In this document: positions 7,136 to 12,598 of the stretch, in pieces
Layout: every line of letters begins with the position of its first letter
Numbering within the stretch: position 1 is the first letter of the stretch
Assembly (NCBI GenBank): GCA_035506075.1
Contig: DATJQB010000379.1
Location: 1 to 12,598 of the forward strand
Direction: 5' to 3'
DNA length: 12,598 bases
From: UBA9647 sp035506075
GTDB lineage: Bacteria > Bacteroidota > Ignavibacteria > UBA10030
Program-made: the position numbers and the translations under genes
Notes under the pieces: model-generated
What the model saw: the letters and a program-made list of their open reading frames with translations, nothing else
Told to the model about the DNA's origin: nothing
Database searches by the model: none

Positions 7136-8349
7136 TTGTGAAACTTCCGCAGCTCAGAGCATACTTCTTCCGGCGCCGGGCACTCGCAGCGCAGACGCGG
7201 CACTCCATGACGGCGGCTCTCTGTTCGCTTGTGTTGGTTCTCTCCGGGTGCGCAACCGGGATCGACCTCAAGCGCAATCTGCTCGAGCGCCCGACCGACT
7301 GGATCATGTACGGTGGACAGCCGGCACGCTCGAACCAGAGCCGGTCGGTTCTCGTTCCTCCGCTGAAGCCGGTGTGGGACTATGATGCGGTCTCCGGGAT
7401 CGCGGGAACGCCGCTTGTCAAAGACAGTGTGATCGTTGTAGGAACTCTCAAAGGTGAGCTTCATGTCATCAGGCTTGCCGATGGGCAGTCATACGGCTTT
7501 GCGACGATGGAATCGGCGGTCATGGGGACGCCGGTGGTCTATGGAAATTATGTTTATGTTCCGGGTGCACAGGGGAAGGAGACGCTTACATGTCTTTTCC
7601 TGAAGGACGGCAAACGCGAATGGGGATCGCGTCTCGGACCGATCGAAACGTCGCCGCTCATGATCGGAGAATTTCTGTACGTCACAACGCTCGATGGAAC
7701 TCTCATCGCCGTGAAGAGAGCCGATGGAGGTGAGTTCTGGAAGTACGAAACGAACGCAGAGAAGGAACAACGGAAGCCGATTCATTCATCTCCGGCATCG
7801 GATGGTGAAATCATTGTGTTCGGATCGGACGACGGCGCAGTCTATGGTGTTGAACGAATATCCGGTCGCCTCCGTTGGAAGTACCAGACCGGGGCGAGCG
7901 TTTTCGCGACACCGGTCCTGCATGAGGAAACCTGCATTGTCGGATCGTTGGACAGTTCGCTGTACGCGATCGATACACGAACGGGTCATCTCCGCTGGAA
8001 ATTCCGGACGGGATCGCGCATCTACTCAACGGCTTCCGTCTCTCAAGGCCGTGCGTACGTCGGAGGTACCGACGGAAAAATCATGGCTGTGAATCTGGAT
8101 TCCGGCCGCCCGGACTGGGTCTTCGACACCAGGAGCGTCGTGACAAGCGCTCCGCTTGTCTCCGGCGATCTTCTCTATATTGGTTCTCTCGACAGGAGCC
8201 TCTATGCACTTCGCAGTGCAACAGGAGAAAAGATCTGGGAATATTCCGCGGAAGGAAGAATCAGGGTTTCCCCGGTTATCTGGGGAGACATGTTGCTGCT
8301 GACCTACGAGGATCGGAATATCACAGCACTGAGGCCCGAGAAAAAATGA
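7123..8349 (+). CDS. BamB-like PQQ-repeat beta-propeller lipoprotein
   Basis: A predicted envelope lipoprotein made almost entirely of a beta-propeller. From the ATG at 7123 (408 residues) the lipobox VLSGC puts the lipidated Cys at residue 43, preceded by a basic stretch (RRR) and a hydrophobic core. That ATG overlaps the upstream gene by 13 bp. A GTG at 7138 would give a shorter signal (Cys38) with no overlap, and an ATG at 7207 would leave almost no charged n-region; the choice is uncertain. After the lipobox I count about eight blades of roughly 40 residues with the recurring pattern LYA-x-DxxTGxxxWxxxT, as in BamB and PQQ-type propellers; WIMYGGQPARSN before blade 1 is typical of the fold. 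Nothing shows that it binds PQQ. In Proteobacteria BamB is a partner of the Omp85 protein BamA, and here the gene directly follows an Omp85-like barrel gene, so a physical partnership is a reasonable inference. Confidence 0.85.
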   Translation: MGLLIVKLPQLRAYFFRRRALAAQTRHSMTAALCSLVLVLSGCATGIDLKRNLLERPTDWIMYGGQPARSNQSRSVLVPPLKPVWDYDAVSGIAGTPLVKDSVIVVGTLKGELHVIRLADGQSYGFATMESAVMGTPVVYGNYVYVPGAQGKETLTCLFLKDGKREWGSRLGPIETSPLMIGEFLYVTTLDGTLIAVKRADGGEFWKYETNAEKEQRKPIHSSPASDGEIIVFGSDDGAVYGVERISGRLRWKYQTGASVFATPVLHEETCIVGSLDSSLYAIDTRTGHLRWKFRTGSRIYSTASVSQGRAYVGGTDGKIMAVNLDSGRPDWVFDTRSVVTSAPLVSGDLLYIGSLDRSLYALRSATGEKIWEYSAEGRIRVSPVIWGDMLLLTYEDRNITALRPEKK

Positions 8350-9113
8350 AGAAGCTCCTGAACATCGTTTCGTTGTTCGTTTGCTTCGTTGCCCGGGCGC
8401 AAACCGTTCCGGCGCCCGACTCTGCCGTCGTCAGCATCCTCACAGAGCCGCCGCATGCGGATGTGTACATCGATTCGGTCTATGCTGGGAAATCGCCGCT
8501 CTCGGCGGTCCGCGTACCCACCGGCCGCCACATCCTCCGGACCTTCTATCCGTCAGTGTTTTCCTGGAACGCAGTCGTTACACTGGATACGCTCAATGTG
8601 AACGCCTCCTCGGCGATTGAGAGAACGCTTCACCTCGGCGAATCGCTGAGAATTGAATCCGACCCGCCGGGAAGCAGCGTCCGCTATCTCGATCAGGACC
8701 TGGGAGTAACTCCCCTCTATGTGCGTCTGCAGTCACCGATTGCAGATGGGATTATCATCCAGAAGGCTGGTTACGACTCGCTGCTCGTGCCGGCCTCGCA
8801 GATCCAGCACGATTTGCTCCGGGTCCAGCTTGCCCCGAACGCGGGGGACCGGCTGCCGGACGTTCTCGGCTTGAATGGGAGGTCCTCAAAGGATTACAGG
8901 ATGGTGTACGCGTCCGGTTCGGCGATGATTGTATCCGGTGTCGTGTCCGCGTTCCTGAAAGACCGGGCCAATCGGCACTTCGACGCGTATCTGCAGAACA
9001 GCAATCCCTCGGACCTTTCGACGACTCGCACCCTGGATCGCGCCGCCGCGGCAACATTGATCCTCAGTCAGATCAGCCTGGGTGTTCTCGCGTACCTGCT
9101 TCTCGCGGAGTAA
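8346..9113 (+). CDS. Exported two-PEGA-domain protein with C-terminal hydrophobic segments
   Basis: The product has 255 residues. Its ATG overlaps the preceding stop codon in an ATGA arrangement, so translation is probably coupled to the BamB-like gene. Residues 1-18 look like a signal peptide (MKK, hydrophobic core, ARA before Gln19). Two PEGA-type modules follow: one at about 28-95 with EPPHADVYID and GKSPL, then VPTGRH; one at about 100-165 with DPPGSSVRYLD and LGVTPL. PEGA domains are common in cell-surface and envelope proteins and are often proposed to bind polysaccharide or other proteins, but their function is not settled. Near the C-terminus are two hydrophobic stretches (about 188-204 and 236-254) separated by a polar linker, possibly a membrane hairpin. 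The context points to a role with the barrel fusion and the lipoprotein in the envelope. The exact function is unknown. Confidence 0.8.
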   Translation: MKKLLNIVSLFVCFVARAQTVPAPDSAVVSILTEPPHADVYIDSVYAGKSPLSAVRVPTGRHILRTFYPSVFSWNAVVTLDTLNVNASSAIERTLHLGESLRIESDPPGSSVRYLDQDLGVTPLYVRLQSPIADGIIIQKAGYDSLLVPASQIQHDLLRVQLAPNAGDRLPDVLGLNGRSSKDYRMVYASGSAMIVSGVVSAFLKDRANRHFDAYLQNSNPSDLSTTRTLDRAAAATLILSQISLGVLAYLLLAE

Positions 9114-9123
9114 TGCCGGTTCC

Positions 9124-9152
9124 TTGAACCTCTCTCTACTTTTCTCTATTTT
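9124..9152 (+). promoter_or_regulatory. Candidate sigma-70-like promoter for aldolase/ddl genes
   Basis: TTGAAC (9124-9129) and TATTTT (9147-9152) are separated by 17 bp, the ideal spacing, in the most AT-rich stretch of the window, 71 bp between the PEGA gene and the aldolase gene. An overlapping TACATTTG at 9152-9159 also fits the TAnnTTTG -7 element of Bacteroidota promoters, but no TTTG lies at the matching upstream distance. Either would start transcription about 15-25 bp before the ATG at 9185. No Shine-Dalgarno motif precedes that ATG. Confidence 0.4.
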
Positions 9153-9184
9153 ACATTTGTCGATCTCCGACCATTAATTTTTCA

Positions 9185-9823
9185 ATGAAAGAACCTACTG
9201 TTCCTCAACAACTCGTCGCTGTTTGCAGAGCATTGTATCATCGGGGTTTTGTGACCGCGCATGACGGCAATGTGAGCGTTCGGCTGCAAAACGGCAACAT
9301 CCTCACGACGCCGACAGCACTCAACAAGGGCCGCGTGACCGAGGGGGACCTCGTCGAAGTAACACCTGAGGGCAACCCTGTCGCGAAGGACGCCATCCCG
9401 TCGACGGAACTCGGGATGCATCTCTTTATCTACAAACAGCGATCGGACGTGAATGCCGTTGTCCACGCACATCCGACGTATGCTACGGGATTTGCCACGG
9501 CCAGAATCCCGCTCGATCAACCTCTCTATCCGGAGGTCATCTTTGGACTCGGGGTCATCCCGCTCGCCGAGTTCGCCATACCGTCCACGACGGAAGTCGC
9601 CGACTCGATTGCCCCCTTCGTGAAATCTTCCAACGCAATTCTTCTCATGAATCATGGCGTTGTTGCGTTCGGTAAAAACCTCGACGATGCATATTTCAAA
9701 ATGGAAAAGGTGGAGCACGCCGCCCACATCACATTTGTTGCAAGGATGCTCGGGGGCGAGAAGAGCCTGACGGACGAACAGGTCGGCAAGCTGAACGCGA
9801 TGTTCGCAAAACGCAGAACGTAA
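9185..9823 (+). CDS. Class II aldolase/adducin-family protein (FucA-like)
   Basis: A 212-residue zinc-dependent class II aldolase of the L-fuculose-phosphate aldolase family. The conserved elements are all visible: GNVSVR (28-33), the TPT phosphate-loop region (42-44), Glu75 in STELGMH, His94 and His96 in VVHAHP, and His157 in MNHGV. They align by spacing with FucA Glu73, His92, His94 and His155, the catalytic acid/base and zinc ligands, so it should be catalytically competent. The substrate cannot be read from the sequence: fuculose-phosphate, ribulose-phosphate, 5-deoxy-sugar phosphates and methylthioribulose-phosphate (MtnB) are all handled by relatives. No fucose, rhamnose or methionine-salvage genes are adjacent to decide. 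D-Ala-D-Ala ligase follows after 24 bp, likely on the same transcript but without an obvious functional link. Confidence 0.88.
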   Translation: MKEPTVPQQLVAVCRALYHRGFVTAHDGNVSVRLQNGNILTTPTALNKGRVTEGDLVEVTPEGNPVAKDAIPSTELGMHLFIYKQRSDVNAVVHAHPTYATGFATARIPLDQPLYPEVIFGLGVIPLAEFAIPSTTEVADSIAPFVKSSNAILLMNHGVVAFGKNLDDAYFKMEKVEHAAHITFVARMLGGEKSLTDEQVGKLNAMFAKRRT

Positions 9824-9847
9824 TCACACCTAATCAGACTCGCACTC

Positions 9848-10978
9848 ATGGCCAGGAAAATCCGGGTAGGCGTCATTTTTGGTGGGCGCTCCGCAGAGCA
9901 CGAAGTGTCGATTGTTTCCGCCGCTTCCGTTATCAAGGCTCTCAATAAGAAAAAGTACGAGGTGCTTCCAATCGGCATTACTTCCGAGGGACGCTGGCTG
10001 AGTTCGGCGAAGGCACTCGATCTTCTGAAACAGCGTGCCGATATCGAGCATCTTCCTGAACACATCCTTGTGCCCGATCCGCGCAAGCAGGGACTCGTCG
10101 AACTGAAGGACTCATCCGCGCAGGTGACGCCGCAGCAGATCGATGTCGCATTCCCTGTGCTTCATGGGACGTATGGGGAAGATGGTACGATCCAGGGGTT
10201 GTTTGAACTCGCGGATATTCCGTACGTCGGCTCGGGTGTGTTGGGATCCGCCGTCGGCATGGACAAGGTTGTGCAGAAGCAATTGCTGCGTCAAATGAAC
10301 ATACCCGTGACTCCGGACGAGTGGTTCCTGATGCATGAATTCGCGAAGAATCAAAAGAAGATCATCAGCCTCATTGAGAAGAACCTTCACTATCCCTGCT
10401 TTGTGAAGCCGGCAAACCTCGGCTCGAGTGTCGGGATCAGCAAGGCGCACAATCGGCGTGAGCTGATGGAGGCTATCAGGCTTGCCGGCGAGTACGACAT
10501 GAAGGTTCTCGTTGAACGATCTGTGGAGAATGCGCGCGAGATCGAGTGCAGCGTCCTCGGCAACGACGATCCGATTGCGTCTGTTCCCGGTGAGATCGTC
10601 CCTTCGAATGAATTCTACGACTATGATGCGAAATATGTCGATGGCAAGTCGACGGCAGTGATCCCGGCTCCGCTTCCGGGGTCTGTCGTGAAGAAAATCC
10701 AGAAGTATGCGGTCGAGAGTTTCAGGGCGGTCAACTGTTCAGGGATGGCGCGTGTCGACTTCCTTGTCGCAAGGAAATCGAACAGGATTGTTCTCAATGA
10801 ACTGAACACGATCCCGGGGTTCACATCAATAAGCATGTATCCGAAGCTATGGCAGGCATCCGGGCTTACGTATGAGGACCTGTTGGATCAGCTTGTTCAG
10901 CTTGCACTTGAGCGCCACAAGACGAAGATGACATTGAAGACCCGTTACGAGCCCAAATCGGACTGGTTCAAATCCTGA
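9848..10978 (+). CDS. ddl: D-alanine--D-alanine ligase
   Basis: ATP-grasp enzyme that joins two D-alanines for the peptidoglycan stem peptide in the cytoplasm. The 376 residues resemble the longer DdlA-type enzymes (E. coli DdlA is about 364). The N-terminal motif GGRSAEHEVS contains Glu17, equivalent to DdlB Glu15. VKPANLGSSVGISKA is the ATP-grasp/serine-loop region. The omega loop YDYDAKY (257-263) ends in Lys-Tyr, equivalent to DdlB Lys215-Tyr216; Tyr there is the mark of D-Ala-D-Ala specificity as opposed to D-Ala-D-Lac ligases of the VanA type. The metal-binding NELNTIPG carries Glu318 and Asn320. Nothing in the sequence suggests vancomycin-type resistance. A small septum-protein gene follows 41 bp after the stop, so cell wall synthesis and division genes are neighbours. 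Confidence 0.97.
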   Translation: MARKIRVGVIFGGRSAEHEVSIVSAASVIKALNKKKYEVLPIGITSEGRWLSSAKALDLLKQRADIEHLPEHILVPDPRKQGLVELKDSSAQVTPQQIDVAFPVLHGTYGEDGTIQGLFELADIPYVGSGVLGSAVGMDKVVQKQLLRQMNIPVTPDEWFLMHEFAKNQKKIISLIEKNLHYPCFVKPANLGSSVGISKAHNRRELMEAIRLAGEYDMKVLVERSVENAREIECSVLGNDDPIASVPGEIVPSNEFYDYDAKYVDGKSTAVIPAPLPGSVVKKIQKYAVESFRAVNCSGMARVDFLVARKSNRIVLNELNTIPGFTSISMYPKLWQASGLTYEDLLDQLVQLALERHKTKMTLKTRYEPKSDWFKS

Positions 10979-11000
10979 TCCGGTTGCATACTGGTCAAAT

Positions 11001-11006
11001 TAGGAG
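11001..11006 (+). promoter_or_regulatory. Shine-Dalgarno site that fixes the septum-protein start
   Basis: TAGGAG lies 13 nt before the ATG at 11020, the same spacing as the HPr site. It decides against the in-frame TTG at 10984, which lies upstream of it and has no ribosome site of its own. Confidence 0.55.
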
Positions 11007-11019
11007 TACTTTTCGAGCG

Positions 11020-11361
11020 ATGGACGGCGATTTTCTGAGAAGAGTGCAGCAGCCACGCTGGCTCAAAGGAATTACAAAAAAGGTCTTCAAGACAAGGCGC
11101 CGCGCTGTCATTGTCATTGTTGGCGCACTCATCGTCTCCTACGTGCTGTTCAATAACCGCGGTATCATTGCCAGGATCCGGCTTGAACATCAGCGACAGG
11201 TCATGATCGAAAAGGTCAAAGCCGCCGATGAAGAGACGAAACGGCTCCAGTCGTACCTCAAAGCACTCGACGGCGACAAGAAGACGATTGAAAAGGTCGC
11301 CCGGGAAAAATACGGCATGGCGCGGGACGGCGAGACAGTCTACAAAGTCAAAAGAAATTAA
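11020..11361 (+). CDS. FtsB/DivIC-family septum formation initiator
   Basis: A 113-residue bitopic membrane protein of the cell-division complex, which in model bacteria bridges FtsL and FtsQ/DivIB at the septum. The N-terminal 28 residues are basic and cytoplasmic (KTRRR just before the membrane). One transmembrane helix follows at about 29-45. A charged, heptad-like coiled coil runs through about 50-90, rich in Lys, Glu and Leu, and the family C-terminal motif EKVAREKYGMARDGETVYKV occupies about 92-111. The ATG at 11020 is chosen because it has TAGGAG upstream and gives the expected topology; the frame also opens from a TTG at 10984. It follows ddl and is closed by a terminator. The family is confident; FtsB and DivIC cannot be separated by sequence alone. 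Confidence 0.87.
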   Translation: MDGDFLRRVQQPRWLKGITKKVFKTRRRAVIVIVGALIVSYVLFNNRGIIARIRLEHQRQVMIEKVKAADEETKRLQSYLKALDGDKKTIEKVAREKYGMARDGETVYKVKRN

Positions 11362-11396
11362 TGCGGAAACACTGCCGCGACAGCGTTGTTTCGCAT
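11361..11396 (+). other. Imperfect hairpin directly after the septum-protein gene
   Basis: ATGCG (11361-11365) pairs with CGCAT (11392-11396), then after one bulged G, AAACA (11367-11371) pairs with TGTTT (11387-11391), with partial inner pairing in the loop. This gives ten base pairs starting at the last base of the stop codon. No T-run follows, so it is not itself a typical terminator. It may stabilise the mRNA 3' end or act with the terminator 20 nt downstream. Confidence 0.4.
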
Positions 11397-11415
11397 CGCC
11401 GATTGATGCACATCC

Positions 11416-11450
11416 AAACCAACACAGCAGACACCGAGTGTTGGTTTTTT
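11416..11450 (+). terminator. Rho-independent terminator
   Basis: A perfect 10-bp stem, AAACCAACAC (11416-11425) with GTGTTGGTTT (11438-11447), encloses a 12-nt loop, and the T-run spans 11445-11450. It should end the transcript of the septum-protein gene and probably of ddl and the aldolase. A short alternative pairing (ACAC 11431-11434 with GTGT 11438-11441) competes but is weaker. About 78 bp then remain before rarA; I see no convincing promoter there. Confidence 0.85.
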
Positions 11451-11527
11451 CATTTCGAGGACCAGGGTTGTCACACGCGTAGAACATCATGACCCCTCCC
11501 GGACAATTTTCCTGAAAGAATATCGTT

Positions 11528-12598
11528 ATGCCAGACCTCTTCTTGCCTGATGAAGCAGACGTGTCGCACTATCGATCCCAGGCTCCGCTCGCTGAACGGG
11601 TGAGGCCGCAGGCACTCAATGATTTTGTCGGCCAATCAAACCTCCTCGGCGAGGGCAAACCGATCCGCGTGATGATCGAGAAAGGAGAACTCTTCTCGAT
11701 GATTCTCTGGGGACCGCCGGGTGTTGGCAAGACAACGCTCGCGCGGCTCCTGGCCGGACAGATCAAAGCGGAATTTCACCAGCTGAATGCAGTCTCGTCC
11801 GGCGTCAAGGACGTGCGCGAGGTGATCGCCAGGGGAGAGACCAATCTCCGCAAGCTGAAACGCCGCACGATCCTGTTCATCGACGAAATTCACAGGTTCA
11901 ACAAGGCACAGCAGGATGCACTCCTTCACAGCGTCGAAGAAGGGAGCATCGTACTCATCGGCGCCACGACAGAAAATCCATCGTTCGAAGTCATCTCGCC
12001 TCTTCTCTCCCGGACACGCGTCTACATCCTCGAAGCGCTGGATCAGGAAGGGCTGGGATTGATTCTCGATCGCGCACTTTCGAAAGATCCCATTCTCTCG
12101 AAGCGGCGAATCACGATTGAGGACAGGGAATTCCTGATGCTTCTTGCCGGAGGAGACGCACGGAAGCTTCTCAATGGACTTGAAACTGCACTCCATCTGA
12201 CCAAGCCGGACAAGGATGGGGGAGCGACGATAACCAAGTCGAGAATTGAAGAGGCGTTTCAACGGAAGTACACGCTGTACGACAAGAAGGGAGACCAGCA
12301 TTACGACACGATCTCGGCGTTCATCAAGAGCTTGCGCGGGAGCGACCCGGACGCCGCGGTCTACTGGATGGCGAGGATGCTCGATGGCGGAGAAGATCCG
12401 CTGTTCATCGCACGGCGAATGGTGGTCCTCGCTTCGGAAGATGTCGGCAATGCAGATCCTCAGGCGCTGACGATTGCCACCTCGTGTTTTACTGCCGTCA
12501 ATTACGTGGGCATGCCCGAGGCCCGCATCATCCTCGCCCAGGCTGCCACGTACCTGGCCTCGGCGCCGAAAAGCAACGCCTCCTATTTGGCGGTCGAA
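11528..12598 (+). CDS. rarA: Replication-associated recombination protein A (RarA/MgsA AAA+ ATPase); 3' end missing
   Basis: An AAA+ ATPase of the clamp-loader class that acts at stalled replication forks and single-strand DNA ends. The frame is open from the ATG at 11528 to the window edge, giving 357 residues of about 430-450 expected. Visible elements in order: PLAERVRPQALNDFVGQ (20-36), Walker A GPPGVGKTT (62-70), Walker B LFIDEIHRFNK (116-126), sensor 1 region IGATTENPSFEV, the arginine-finger region LLSRTRV, sensor 2 GGDARKLLN, and the C-terminal family stretch EDVGNADPQAL and APKSNASYLAVE. The FNK after Walker B and the TTENPSFEV block separate it from RuvB and DnaX. The N-terminus lacks a long extension. 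It lies behind a terminator, so it probably has its own promoter, which I could not locate. Confidence 0.96.
   Translation, partial: MPDLFLPDEADVSHYRSQAPLAERVRPQALNDFVGQSNLLGEGKPIRVMIEKGELFSMILWGPPGVGKTTLARLLAGQIKAEFHQLNAVSSGVKDVREVIARGETNLRKLKRRTILFIDEIHRFNKAQQDALLHSVEEGSIVLIGATTENPSFEVISPLLSRTRVYILEALDQEGLGLILDRALSKDPILSKRRITIEDREFLMLLAGGDARKLLNGLETALHLTKPDKDGGATITKSRIEEAFQRKYTLYDKKGDQHYDTISAFIKSLRGSDPDAAVYWMARMLDGGEDPLFIARRMVVLASEDVGNADPQALTIATSCFTAVNYVGMPEARIILAQAATYLASAPKSNASYLAVE

Noticed and set aside
10966..10976. tRNA T-arm-like string GGTTCAAATCC
   Set aside because: It lies inside the C-terminal codons of ddl, the flanking bases do not form a T-stem, and no acceptor or anticodon arms are found upstream.
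9848..10978. Possible vancomycin-resistance type ligase
   Set aside because: The omega loop ends in Lys-Tyr as in D-Ala-D-Ala ligases, and no vanH or vanX genes are adjacent.
11636..12301. Minus-strand open frame of 221 codons
   Set aside because: Entirely antisense to the conserved ATPase core of rarA, with no family resemblance of its own.
1..12598. CRISPR array, insertion sequence, prophage or defence island
   Set aside because: No regularly spaced direct repeats, no transposase or integrase motifs, and no toxin-antitoxin, restriction or nuclease genes on either strand.

Overview
The window is about 12.6 kb of gene-dense bacterial chromosome with moderately high GC. All eleven genes I can support are on the + strand; two are cut by the window edges. 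Gene content and style (outer-membrane barrel protein with a C-terminal Phe, PEGA-domain protein, HPr/EI without sugar permeases, archaeal-like PGI/PMI isomerase, few Shine-Dalgarno sites) suggest a Gram-negative of the Bacteroidota/Chlorobiota/Ignavibacteriota group. This is an inference from protein style, not a phylogenetic placement.

Region 1 (1-4137), central metabolism: the C-terminal part of a short-chain polyprenyl diphosphate synthase, HPr, PTS enzyme I and a bifunctional phosphoglucose/phosphomannose isomerase, separated by 18, 52 and 56 bp and possibly one transcript. No EII sugar transporter lies alongside, so HPr and EI here look like a regulatory or incomplete PTS.

Region 2 (4138-9113), envelope: after a 187-bp intergenic region holding a perfect 14-bp palindrome and a 7-bp inverted repeat comes a tightly packed three-gene set. 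It encodes (a) a secreted gluzincin-type HELVH metalloprotease domain fused to a TolB-like propeller and an Omp85-like outer-membrane barrel, (b) a BamB-like eight-bladed PQQ-type propeller lipoprotein, and (c) a two-PEGA-domain protein with C-terminal hydrophobic segments. The genes overlap by 13 (or fewer, depending on the start) and 4 bp. This is the most interesting part of the window and the best candidate for an under-described envelope system, although each domain is individually known.

Region 3 (9114-11450): a class II aldolase-family enzyme behind a plausible promoter, D-alanine--D-alanine ligase (peptidoglycan precursor), and a small FtsB/DivIC-like septum protein, closed by a strong intrinsic terminator. 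Region 4 (11528-12598): the 5' part of the AAA+ ATPase gene rarA/mgsA, running off the window.

I saw no rRNA, tRNA, CRISPR array, transposase, integrase or phage gene. Most of the window is ordinary core genome.
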